Source: DASQMT01 sp963835735 (GTDB lineage: Bacteria; Actinomycetota; Thermoleophilia; Solirubrobacterales; Solirubrobacteraceae). Taken from it: a stretch of 64,000 bases of DNA. Where the stretch lies: positions 1,612,001 through 1,676,000 of the forward strand of contig CAWIGP010000002.1 in NCBI GenBank assembly GCA_963835735.1, written 5' to 3'. Below are positions 17,693 to 25,207 of this stretch, one piece after another; the stretch's first letter is position 1; each line of letters starts with the position of its first letter. The notes beneath the pieces are model-generated. The model was not told where the DNA came from. It did not search any database and worked only from the letters and a program-made list of their open reading frames with translations. A program made the translations under genes and the position numbers.

Positions 17693-18438
17693 CAGCCGAG
17701 CAGCCGTGCGCTGTTGGCGTGCAGCGCGGCCTCAAGTTCCTCGTAGCCGACGCCGCGGCGCTCGGCGATGAAGCGCGCGGTATGGACGACGTACGCGGGC
17801 TGGTTGCGCTCCTTGCGGACCGCCTGCGGCGTCAGGTAGGGCGCGTCGGTCTCGACCAGGATGCGGTCGAGCGGCACCCGCTCGGCCGCGTAGGCCAGCT
17901 CGCGCGCCTTCGGGTAGGTGACGTTGCCCGCGAAGCTGATCCACCAGCCGTGCTCGAGGCACTCGTCGAGGCGGTCGGGCATCGAGAAGCAGTGCAGGAT
18001 GACCTCGAGGTCCTGCGCCTGCTCGGCGAGCGTTGAGATCGTGTCGTCCTCGGCGGCGCGGGTGTGGATCACCAGCGGCTTGCCGAGCTCGCGCGCGAGG
18101 CCGATGTGGGCGGCGAACGCACGCTCCTGATCGGCGCGGGGCGCGTAGTCGCGGAAGTCGTCGAGGCCGGTCTCGCCGATCGCCGCGCAGCGCGGGTGGC
18201 GGGCGATCTCGCGCAGCTCGTCGGTGATGGCGCCGGTGTAACCGGTCGCGTTGTTCGGGTGGTGGCCGACTGCGAACCAGACCTCGTCGAGCTGTTCGGC
18301 GGCCGCCTGAGCGCGGCGGCTGCTCTCCGCGGTCGTGCCGATCGTGAGGATGCGCGTGACGCCCGCCGCGCGGGCGGCGGCGACGATCTCGGCGTCGGTG
18401 CCGGGCGTCGGCTCCAGGTGCGTGTGACTGTCGATCAC
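17689..18438 (-). CDS. tatD: TatD family metal-dependent hydrolase
   Basis: 249 residues. TIM-barrel amidohydrolase fold with two-metal ligands: IDSHTHLEP, GETGLDDFRDY, VIHTRAA, ILHCFSMPDRLDE and ETDAPYLTPQAVR. TatD-type enzymes act as 3'-5' DNA exonucleases in several bacteria. It sits between metG and rsmA with 4-base overlaps on both sides, a classic bacterial arrangement. Confidence 0.93.
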   Translation of the reverse strand: MIDSHTHLEPTPGTDAEIVAAARAAGVTRILTIGTTAESSRRAQAAAEQLDEVWFAVGHHPNNATGYTGAITDELREIARHPRCAAIGETGLDDFRDYAPRADQERAFAAHIGLARELGKPLVIHTRAAEDDTISTLAEQAQDLEVILHCFSMPDRLDECLEHGWWISFAGNVTYPKARELAYAAERVPLDRILVETDAPYLTPQAVRKERNQPAYVVHTARFIAERRGVGYEELEAALHANSARLLGW

Positions 18439-19952
18439 TGGGGCTTGGGGAACAGCGGCGGGAGCGCGCCGACCGCGCCGCCGCCGGGGCGCGCGCCGAA
18501 CGCGGCGGACTCGAGCGCGAGCTCCTCCTCCCCCAGCGCCGCGAGCAGCTTGCCGGCGGACTCCGGGATGTAGGGATGCAGCAGCACCGTCACCGCGCGG
18601 ATGCCCTCGGCGAGCGAGCGCAGCGTGACGTCGAGCTCCTGCGCCTTGCCGTCATCCTTGGCGAGCTGCCACGGCGCGCGCTCCTCGACGTAGCGGTTCA
18701 GACGCCGCACCCGCTCCCAGATCCGCTCGAGCGCCTGGGTTATCTCCGCGCGGTCGAGCAGGTCGCACACCTCAGCGAGGAGCGGCTCGAAATCTGCCGC
18801 CAGCGCGGGGTCGACGTCGACGTCCGGCACCACGCCGTCGCGGTATCGGCCGATCATCGCCAGCGAGCGGCCGGCGAGGTTGCCGAAGTCGTTCGCCAGC
18901 TCGGACTCGTACCGCTCGCCGAACGTCGTCGTGGACACGCCGCCGTCGTGGCCGAAGGAGACCTCGCGGAAGCAGTAGTAGCGGAGCGCGTCGGTCCCGA
19001 ACCGGTCCATCACCTCGAACGGGTCGAGCACGTTGCCGAGCGACTTGGACATCTTGGTCTCCTCGCCCGACGCGTCGCGCATCAGCAGGTAGCCGTGGAT
19101 CAGCTCGCGCTCGGGCACCGGCAGGCCGGCGGCCATCAGCATCGCGGGCCAGAACACGGCGTGGAACTTCAGGATGTCCTTCCCCAGGATGTGGTAGGTG
19201 GCGGGCCAGAACGTGTCGGTCAGGTCCTCGCCGTCGCGGGCGAACGAGAGCGCTGTGTAGTAGTTCAGGAGCGCGTCGAACCAGACGTAGAACACGTGGC
19301 CGGGATCCCACGGCACCACGACGCCCCACGTGATCTTCGCGCGGCTCAGCGAGACGTCCTGCAGGCCGCCGTTGATGAACGCGAGCGCCTCGTTGTAGCG
19401 GGTCCGGGGCGCGACGAAATCGGGGCGCTGCGCGTACAGGTCCTTGAGCGGCTGCTCGAACGTGGAGAGGCGGAAGAACCAGTTCTCCTCGTGCTCGCGA
19501 TCCAACGGGATGCGGTGGATCGGGCACGTGTTGCCCTCGGCGATCTCCGCCTCGGTCTTGAAGTCCGCGCACTTGGGGCAGTACCAGCCCTCGTAGGTGC
19601 CCTTGTAGGTGTGGCCGTTGTCGTGCACGCGCTGCATGACCTGCTGGACGCGTTCCTTGTGGCGCGGATCGGACGTGCGGATGAAGAAGTCGTTGGAGAC
19701 GTTGATCCGCGGGAGCAGGTCGAGGAAGCGCTGGGCGTTGCGGTCGGCCAGCTCCTTGGGCGAGATCCCCTCGGCCTCGGCGACCTTCGCCACCGGTTCG
19801 CCGTGCTCGTCGGTACCCGTGAGGAAGAACACGTCCTCGCCGCGCTGGCGGTGGTGACGCGCGAGGATGTCGGCCCCGATCGTGGTGTAAGCGTGGCCCA
19901 GGTGCGGCGCCGCGTTCACGTAGTAGATGGGCGTCGTCACGTAGAAGGCCAT
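18435..19952 (-). CDS. metG: Methionyl-tRNA synthetase
   Basis: 505 residues, class I synthetase. The HIGH-type motif is PHLGHAYT (residues about 15-22) and the KMSKS loop is ETKMSKSLGNV. The zinc knuckle is CPKCADF with NTCPIH, a single-knuckle form. WYCPKCADF and VWFDALLNYYTAL are typical. It lacks the C-terminal tRNA-binding domain of long forms and ends with a Gly/Pro-rich tail. Start is ATG 19952; the gene heads the overlapping operon metG-tatD-rsmA-ispE-dedA/PAP2. Confidence 0.96.
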   Translation of the reverse strand: MAFYVTTPIYYVNAAPHLGHAYTTIGADILARHHRQRGEDVFFLTGTDEHGEPVAKVAEAEGISPKELADRNAQRFLDLLPRINVSNDFFIRTSDPRHKERVQQVMQRVHDNGHTYKGTYEGWYCPKCADFKTEAEIAEGNTCPIHRIPLDREHEENWFFRLSTFEQPLKDLYAQRPDFVAPRTRYNEALAFINGGLQDVSLSRAKITWGVVVPWDPGHVFYVWFDALLNYYTALSFARDGEDLTDTFWPATYHILGKDILKFHAVFWPAMLMAAGLPVPERELIHGYLLMRDASGEETKMSKSLGNVLDPFEVMDRFGTDALRYYCFREVSFGHDGGVSTTTFGERYESELANDFGNLAGRSLAMIGRYRDGVVPDVDVDPALAADFEPLLAEVCDLLDRAEITQALERIWERVRRLNRYVEERAPWQLAKDDGKAQELDVTLRSLAEGIRAVTVLLHPYIPESAGKLLAALGEEELALESAAFGARPGGGAVGALPPLFPKPQ

Positions 19953-20022
19953 GTCGGGTGGCAGAGGCTAGCGGTGGCACGCCATGGCCCGCCGCCGCGC
20001 CGCATCGCGCGACGGCGCGCGC

Positions 20023-20042
20023 GTTCGAGTCCCGCCGGCTCA
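20023..20042 (+). other. Possible tRNA 3'-end remnant
   Basis: GTTCGAGTCCCGCCGGCTCA reads like the T-loop, 3' T-stem and 3' acceptor strand of a tRNA gene. No matching 5' acceptor (AGCCGGC or GAGCCGG) or anticodon arm is visible in the preceding 100 bases, so it is not a complete tRNA. It overlaps the stop region of the M23 gene by 3 bases. It may be a chance match or a remnant. Confidence 0.3.
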
Positions 20043-20876
20043 TGCCGCTGCCCTTGTCACAGCCGCCCCGGCGGTCGCCTCCCGGTCGCGCCGCCGGCGG
20101 ACGACGACGGTCCCGGATCCCGTCGCGCCGGCCAGCAGCAGAGCTAGCCCTGCCCAGACCGGCCAGGGCGCGATCCGGTCCGCCGGCGCAGGCCGGAGGG
20201 GAGCAGGGACTCGTCGCACCGATCGCGGCGCAGGCCTTGGCGGTCGGTGAGGGACGGCGACCGGCGCCGGCCTCGGCGGCCGATGAGGGACGGCGACCGG
20301 CGCCGGCCTCGGCGGCCGATGAGGGACGGCGACCGGCGCGGGCCTAGGCGGCCGATGAGGGACGGCGACCGGCGTCGGCGCTCGCGGTCGAGCAGGCGGC
20401 GCGAGCATGCGCAGCGGATCCTCGTAACCGAACCGGTCGGCCTCGCGGCGGACGCCGAAGTGCAGTCCGCGGTGACCCGCGGCGACGGTGCCTATCGACG
20501 CGCCTGCACGTATCACGGCGCCCGCGCGGACCGCCACGCGCGCGAGCGGCAGGTAGCTCACGCGGCGATCCCCGCAGCGCACGCTCACGACCTGGCCCTG
20601 ATCGGCGACCGGCCCGGCATGCACCACGGTTCCCGCGCACGCGGAGCGGACCGGGGTCCCTGAGCGCGCGGCGAGATCGGCGCCGCGGTGCGCGCCGCGG
20701 GCGAACGGCGCGGCGCGGGAGTAGGAGAACGAGCGCGCCACCTCGCCGGGGACCGGCCGCAGCCATCGCTCGGCCGGGGCGGCGGACGCGACCGCCAGTG
20801 GCAGCAGAACCGCGGCGATGAAGGAGATCACCGCGGCCGCGACGGTGAGAGCGGGCGGGGGCGAGGTGGCGCGCAC
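20040..20876 (-). CDS. M23-type (LytM) peptidase with proline-rich repeat tail
   Basis: 278 residues from GTG 20876; the frame stays open further upstream, but that part looks non-coding. An N-terminal signal peptide/anchor ends near SAAPAERW. The LytM domain has RGAHRGADLAARSGTP (metal His and Asp) and HRGLHFGVRREAD (HxxLH form). After it come four 12-residue repeats VAVPHRPPRPAP, a second Pro-rich stretch and a C-terminal hydrophobic helix before a basic end. This suggests a wall-spanning peptidase tethered at both ends. Such enzymes usually cut peptidoglycan cross-bridges; activity here is inferred. Confidence 0.85.
   Translation of the reverse strand: MRATSPPPALTVAAAVISFIAAVLLPLAVASAAPAERWLRPVPGEVARSFSYSRAAPFARGAHRGADLAARSGTPVRSACAGTVVHAGPVADQGQVVSVRCGDRRVSYLPLARVAVRAGAVIRAGASIGTVAAGHRGLHFGVRREADRFGYEDPLRMLAPPARPRAPTPVAVPHRPPRPAPVAVPHRPPRPAPVAVPHRPPRPAPVAVPHRPPRPAPRSVRRVPAPLRPAPADRIAPWPVWAGLALLLAGATGSGTVVVRRRRDREATAGAAVTRAAA
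20226..20369 (-). repeat. Four 36-bp tandem repeats inside the M23 gene
   Basis: Four near-identical 36-bp units encode VAVPHRPPRPAP (12 residues each). The high DNA identity suggests recent expansion; the copy number may vary between strains. Confidence 0.85.
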
Positions 20877-21258
20877 GGGAGCGACCGTATGTCGCGATCG
20901 CGGCGGGCCGGCCGGATGTGCGTGGATTGGTGCGGAGTTGGTGCGAAGTCGTCGCGGACTGCCGGTGGCTCGGCGCGAAGCCGGTGCGCCGGCCACTCGT
21001 CGGGCCGTGAACTGCGGCATGACGGAGGATCGGAGCCTCACGGCGGCACGCGCGTCCGAATGGTGACCAGAACGCGGCCCGCGTGGCGATCCGGGGCGCT
21101 TTGACCACCCATGAGGCGGTCAGCGCGCCCCGGATGGGCGCGACCACCATTCGATCGCGTCGCAAGTGCTCCGGCGCGGTCGCAATCCGGCCTTCCTTCA
21201 AGCGGCCGTTCGCCAGGGTCGCGGGCGCGCGCCGAAGTCGAGGCGAGCGGAGGGGCGG
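20877..21258. other. 382-bp region without a supported gene
   Basis: It lies between the start of the M23 gene and the stop of rsmI, both on the minus strand. It holds an 18-bp-arm hairpin (21089-21135) and one copy of a TGAACTGCGGCAT motif (21007-21019) also found three times near 51.7-52.2 kb. No convincing open frame or RNA gene is seen; the promoter of the M23 gene is expected here. Confidence 0.6.
21089..21135. terminator. Long imperfect hairpin downstream of rsmI
   Basis: The arms ATCCGGGGCGCTTTGACC (21089-21106) and GGTCAGCGCGCCCCGGAT (21118-21135) pair over 18 bp with two mismatches and an 11-base loop. It lies 124 bp past the rsmI stop and upstream of the M23 gene. It may be a terminator or a leader hairpin. 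Confidence 0.5.
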
Positions 21259-22065
21259 CTACTTCTCCGCCACCGCCTTGTACAACGCGTTCGCCGGAGC
21301 GCCGGTGAGCTCTGACACGACCGACGCGGCCGCCCGGGGCTTGGCGCCCGCGGCGACGAGCCGGCGCACCGCGTCCACCGCCGACGAGTCGACGCCGGTC
21401 CTCCGCGGCGCTCCGCCGACCACGAGCACGACCTCGCCGCGCGGCTCGGCCGCGGCGTAACGCGCGGCCAGCTCGCCGGCCGACCCGCGCACGACCTCCT
21501 CGTGCAGCTTCGTGAGCTCGCGGCAGACCGCGACGGGCCGCTCAGAGTCAATTTCCGCGAGCGCCGCCAACGAAGACGCGACCCGCTTCGGCGACTCGAA
21601 CGCGACTACCGTCTCCGGCGACGAGAAGACGTCGGCGAGCGCGCTCCGCTTGCGCGGCAGGAAGCCGACGAAGCGCCAGACGTCGGCCGGCAGGGCCGAC
21701 GCGACGAGCGCCGCCAGCGCCGCCGACGGACCAGGCAGCACCTCGACCTCCAGCCCCGCGGCCACGCAGCCCTGCACCAGTACGTAGCCGGGATCGGAGA
21801 CGAGCGGCATGCCCGCGTCCGACACCAGCGCGACCACCGCGCCGTCGCGCATGCGCGCGACCAGGTCGGGCGTCCGCTCGCGCTCGTTGTGCTCGTGGTA
21901 GGCCACCAGCGACGCCTGCACGCCGTAGCGCTCGAGCAGCACGCCCGTGCGGCGCGTGTCCTCGCACGCGATCACGTCGGCGTCGCGCAGCGCCGACAGC
22001 ACGCGCAGGGTGATGTCCTCGAGGTTCCCGATCGGCGTCGGGCATACGATCAGGCGACCGCTCAC
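21259..22065 (-). CDS. rsmI: 16S rRNA (cytidine1402-2'-O)-methyltransferase
   Basis: 268 residues from GTG 22065, overlapping the ROK gene stop by 4 bases. The tetrapyrrole-methylase fold is seen in LIVCPTPIGNLEDITLRVLS, ACEDTRRTGVLL, ALVSDAGMPLVSDPGYVL and EVLPGPSAALAALVAS. C1402 2'-O-methylation tunes the decoding centre. The RsmI family signature is strong. Confidence 0.94.
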   Translation of the reverse strand: MSGRLIVCPTPIGNLEDITLRVLSALRDADVIACEDTRRTGVLLERYGVQASLVAYHEHNERERTPDLVARMRDGAVVALVSDAGMPLVSDPGYVLVQGCVAAGLEVEVLPGPSAALAALVASALPADVWRFVGFLPRKRSALADVFSSPETVVAFESPKRVASSLAALAEIDSERPVAVCRELTKLHEEVVRGSAGELAARYAAAEPRGEVVLVVGGAPRRTGVDSSAVDAVRRLVAAGAKPRAAASVVSELTGAPANALYKAVAEK

Positions 22066-23030
22066 GCAGCCTCGCGTGCCATCAACGCGGCCCCGATCAT
22101 CCCCGCCTGGTCGCCGAACTCCGCGGCCACCACGCGCACCGCGTCGCGGGCCGGCAGCAGCGCGCGCGCCCGCATCTCCGCGCGGGCGGGCGCGAGCAGC
22201 ATCTCGCCCGCCGCGATCACGCCGCCGCCGATCACGATCACCTCCGGGTTGAGCACGTTGACGATGTTCGACAGCCCGACGCCGAGCGCGCGCCCGACGG
22301 TCGCGATCGCGTCGCGCGCGACCGGGTCGCCGTCGTGCGCAAGCTCGGTCACGAACGGGCCGGTCAGCTCGCGCCCCTCCTCCAGCGCCAGCCCCAGCGC
22401 GGTGTCGGGCCGCCGCGCCACGCGTAGCGACGCCTCGCGCACCAGCGCCGAGCCGGACGCCATCACCTCGAGGCAGCCGCGGTTCGGGCAGTGCCCCTGG
22501 CACGGCGGGCCGTCCATGTCGATCACCATGTGCCCGAGCTCCCCGCCGGCGCCGATCCAGCCGCGCTGCAGCCGCCCGCCGAGCACGATCCCGCCGCCGA
22601 TCCCGGTCCCGAGCGTGAGCATCACGACGTCGTCCGCGCCGTCACCGGCGCCGTGGCGCGCCTCGGCGAGCACCGCGCAGTTGCCGTCGTTGTCGACCGT
22701 CACCGGCAGCCCGAGCCGCTCGGACATCACCGCCTCGAACGGCACGTCCGCCAGTGGCAGGTGGGTGGAGTAGGCCGCGGTGCCGGTGCGCCGGTCGAGC
22801 GTCACCGGAATGCCGAACCCGACCGCCTCGACCTCCTCGTCCACCTCGGCGCGGGCCTCCTCGACGGCCTCCACGATCGTCGCCATGAGGCGCGCCTGAT
22901 CGAGCCCGAACGCCTGACGCCGGACGCGGTGGCGCACAGCGAGATCGGGCCCGACAACGCCTGCGAGGAGCTTGGTGCCGCCGAGGTCGACCCCGATGAC
23001 GCAGCTCGTTCTTGAGCGGGCCGCCGGCAT
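22062..23030 (-). CDS. ROK family sugar kinase (glucokinase-like)
   Basis: 322 residues from ATG 23030 (other in-frame starts exist upstream). The ATP motif is VIGVDLGGTKLLAG and a second motif is LTLGTGIGGGIVLGG. The ROK zinc site is GHCPNRGCLEVMASG, and the sugar-binding ELGHMVID has the expected Glu and His. It probably phosphorylates glucose; fructose or N-acetylmannosamine kinases share these motifs. It is divergent from the LCP gene with only 25 bp between the starts, and coupled to rsmI. Confidence 0.87.
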   Translation of the reverse strand: MPAARSRTSCVIGVDLGGTKLLAGVVGPDLAVRHRVRRQAFGLDQARLMATIVEAVEEARAEVDEEVEAVGFGIPVTLDRRTGTAAYSTHLPLADVPFEAVMSERLGLPVTVDNDGNCAVLAEARHGAGDGADDVVMLTLGTGIGGGIVLGGRLQRGWIGAGGELGHMVIDMDGPPCQGHCPNRGCLEVMASGSALVREASLRVARRPDTALGLALEEGRELTGPFVTELAHDGDPVARDAIATVGRALGVGLSNIVNVLNPEVIVIGGGVIAAGEMLLAPARAEMRARALLPARDAVRVVAAEFGDQAGMIGAALMAREAA

Positions 23031-23055
23031 GGGGGCTGCCACCATACCCACCCCG

Positions 23056-24201
23056 ATGGCGGACGAGCCCAAGCGCAGCAACGAGCCCGAGTACAAGGTC
23101 TACCGCAGCCGCCCGCGCTTCCTGCGTGGGCGCGACGACGGGCTCGCCGAGCTGCGCGCGCCCGACGCGCCCAGGCCGGAGAGCGAGCCCGAATACGAGG
23201 TCCAGGGGCGCCGTCGCCGGTTTCCGCGATTGCTCAAGCGCGCGCCGCGCATCCCCGGCACCCGCCGGCCGATCACGCCCGGCCGCGTGCTCAAGTGGGT
23301 CGTGCTCGGGCTGGTCGCCTGGATCGGCGTCTCCGCGATTCTGTTCATGGTCTCCGCGCAGATCCAGCGCGGCGACCTGGCGAGCGAGGTCGGCGAGCAG
23401 CTCGACCCCGGCCCGTTCCCGCTGACCGGCGCGAACACGATCCTCGTGCTCGGCTCGGACGCCCGCACCAAGGGCCTGGCCGAGCCCGGCTCCGGCGGCC
23501 CGAGCCGCAGCGACTCGATCATGCTGCTGCGGATCGGGGGCGGCGCGAACGCGTCGCTCAGCATCCCGCGCGACACGGTGGTGGACATCCCCGGCCACGG
23601 GACGAACAAGATCAACGCCGCATTCGCGTTCGGCGGGCCGGCGCTGGCGACGCAGACCGTGAAGGAGTTCCTCGGCGTCGAGATCAACCACGTCGTCGAG
23701 GTGAGCTTCGAGAACTTCCCGGAGCTGATCGACGCGCTCGGCGGCGTGACCTACAACGGCGACGCCGTGCTCTCGCGCATCAACGGCGGCAACCGCAACG
23801 GCGGCTACACGCTCAGGCTCCCCAAGGGCGAGACCGAGATCAACGGAAAGCAGGCGCTCGCGCTGGCGCGCACGCGCAAGAACCTGCTCAACCCGGCCGA
23901 GAACGACCTCACGCGCGCGCGAAGGCAGCAGCAGCTGGTCGCCGCGATGGAGGACAAGGTGACGTCTTTCGAGACGTTCATCCGGCTGCCGTGGGTGTCG
24001 TGGGCGGCGCCGAAGGCGGTGCGCTCGGACATGGCCGGACCGACGCTGCTCGGCGTGGCGATGGCGTCGATCACGAGCGGCGACAGCCAGCCGCGCGTGC
24101 TCAGGCCGAGCGGGAGCGTGACGCTGCCCGACGGCGGCGCCGGGCTTACGGTCGACGACGCGACCAAGCAGGCCGCGGTCGACCGACTGCTCGACGGCTA
24201 G
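23056..24201 (+). CDS. LytR-CpsA-Psr (LCP) family wall-polymer transferase
   Basis: 381 residues from ATG 23056. A charged cytoplasmic N-terminus (~75 residues) precedes one membrane helix (about 78-100). The LCP domain has LVLGSDAR, SRSDSIMLLRI, SIPRDTVVDIPG, KINAAFAFGG and RTRKNLLNPAENDLTRARRQQ, the Asp/Arg residues that bind the polyprenyl pyrophosphate. LCP enzymes attach secondary wall polymers to peptidoglycan or (in actinobacteria) arabinogalactan. Convergent with the FmdB-like gene. Confidence 0.92.
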   Translation: MADEPKRSNEPEYKVYRSRPRFLRGRDDGLAELRAPDAPRPESEPEYEVQGRRRRFPRLLKRAPRIPGTRRPITPGRVLKWVVLGLVAWIGVSAILFMVSAQIQRGDLASEVGEQLDPGPFPLTGANTILVLGSDARTKGLAEPGSGGPSRSDSIMLLRIGGGANASLSIPRDTVVDIPGHGTNKINAAFAFGGPALATQTVKEFLGVEINHVVEVSFENFPELIDALGGVTYNGDAVLSRINGGNRNGGYTLRLPKGETEINGKQALALARTRKNLLNPAENDLTRARRQQQLVAAMEDKVTSFETFIRLPWVSWAAPKAVRSDMAGPTLLGVAMASITSGDSQPRVLRPSGSVTLPDGGAGLTVDDATKQAAVDRLLDG

Positions 24202-24210
24202 ACAGCGCGC

Positions 24211-24510
24211 TCAGTCGGTGGACCCGGCCGACGGCGACGGCGAGGCCGAGGAGTCCTTCTTCTCCTTGCTCTTCGCGTCTTGCTTGTCGGCCCCGGCCTT
24301 GGCGGCGGACGCGTCCTGCTCGCGCTTGCGCTTGGACGTGCCGTAGTCGGTGTTGTAGAAGCCGGAGCCCTTGAAGTGCACGGCGATCGGGTGGAACACC
24401 CGCTGCACCGGCGCGCCACACGTCTGACACGACGTGATCGGCGGATCCGCGATCTTCTGCATCACCTCGAACAGGTGACCGTTCTCGCAGCGGTACTCGT
24501 AGATCGGCAT
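24211..24510 (-). CDS. FmdB-type zinc-ribbon protein
   Basis: 99 residues. MPIYEYRCENGHLFEVMQKI and SCQTCGAPVQRVF follow the FmdB regulatory-protein zinc ribbon, although the first knuckle is C-x3-H rather than CxxC. The C-terminal half is Lys/Ser-rich and low-complexity. Role unknown; family members are small and widely conserved. Ends 9 bp from the convergent LCP stop. Confidence 0.85.
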   Translation of the reverse strand: MPIYEYRCENGHLFEVMQKIADPPITSCQTCGAPVQRVFHPIAVHFKGSGFYNTDYGTSKRKREQDASAAKAGADKQDAKSKEKKDSSASPSPSAGSTD

Positions 24511-24530
24511 GCGCGGCTCAGTCTAACAAG

Positions 24531-24553
24531 CGTAGGGCGGGTGGTACCCTACG
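24531..24553. promoter_or_regulatory. Inverted repeat upstream of vapBC-1, putative autoregulatory operator
   Basis: CGTAGGG (24531-24537) and CCCTACG (24547-24553) are perfect inverted repeats spaced by 9 bases, ending 3 bp before the antitoxin GTG. VapBC complexes usually repress their own promoters at such sites. Confidence 0.6.
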
Positions 24554-24556
24554 ACT

Positions 24557-24781
24557 GTGAAGAAGTCCAGCATCTACCTGGATCCGGAGCTGGACCGCGC
24601 GCTGAGCCACGCCGCGGCACGGCAGAAGGTCTCGAAGGCCGAGTTCATCCGGCAGACGCTCACCGCCGCCGTGGCGGACGAGGCGGTGGTGCGACCGCGC
24701 GGTATCGGCGTCTTCGACGGGCCGCGCGATCTCGCGGCGAACGCCGATCGTCACCTGGACGAGGGCTTCGGCGACGAGTGA
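24557..24781 (+). CDS. vapB: Ribbon-helix-helix antitoxin (VapB/CopG type)
   Basis: 74 residues from GTG 24557. KKSSIYLDPELDRALSHAAA and KVSKAEFIRQTLTAAV form a ribbon-helix-helix DNA-binding domain at the N-terminus; the C-terminal part would wrap the toxin. The stop overlaps the toxin GTG by 4 bases. Directly upstream lies an inverted-repeat operator candidate. Confidence 0.87.
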   Translation: MKKSSIYLDPELDRALSHAAARQKVSKAEFIRQTLTAAVADEAVVRPRGIGVFDGPRDLAANADRHLDEGFGDE

Positions 24782-25194
24782 TCGTCATCGACACTTCGAT
24801 CGTCGTCGCGGCGATGAACCGTCGCGACGACCACCACGGGCAGGTGGTGGAATGGCTCGAGGGAACGAGCGGCGCGCTGATCACGTCGCCGCTCGCGCTC
24901 GCCGAGATGGACTACCTGGTCACCCGGCACGGAGGCCCCGGGGCAGCCCAGCGCCTGTACGACGACTTCGACGCGGGCGCTTACCGGATCGAATGGTGGC
25001 CGGCTTCGATCTACGACTGCATCGAGGTCGCGCGCGAGCAGCGCGATGTGGGACTCACCGATGCGTCGCTGGTGGCGATCGCCGGGCGGCTCGGGATCGT
25101 CGAGATCGCCACCCTGGATGAACGGCACTTCCGCCGGCTGCGCCCGCTCACGGGCGAACCTTCCTTCCGGCTGTTACCGGCCGACGCCGACTAG
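24778..25194 (+). CDS. vapC: PIN-domain ribonuclease toxin VapC
   Basis: 138 residues from GTG 24778. The PIN fold has IVIDTSIVVAAMN (first Asp), LALAEMDYLV (Glu) and GLTDASLVAIAGRL (Asp), the metal site of VapC RNases. The antitoxin is directly upstream with a 4-base overlap. It is followed after 13 bp by glyS on the same strand, so read-through into glyS is possible. Confidence 0.9.
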   Translation: MIVIDTSIVVAAMNRRDDHHGQVVEWLEGTSGALITSPLALAEMDYLVTRHGGPGAAQRLYDDFDAGAYRIEWWPASIYDCIEVAREQRDVGLTDASLVAIAGRLGIVEIATLDERHFRRLRPLTGEPSFRLLPADAD

Positions 25195-25207
25195 CATCAC
25201 GCCGCAG

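Noticed and set aside
19953..20039. A complete tRNA gene between metG and the M23 gene
   Set aside because: Only the 3' part is present; no 5' acceptor, D-arm or anticodon arm pairs with it.
20226..20369. The repeats as a CRISPR array
   Set aside because: They are tandem in-frame coding repeats with no spacers and no cas genes nearby.
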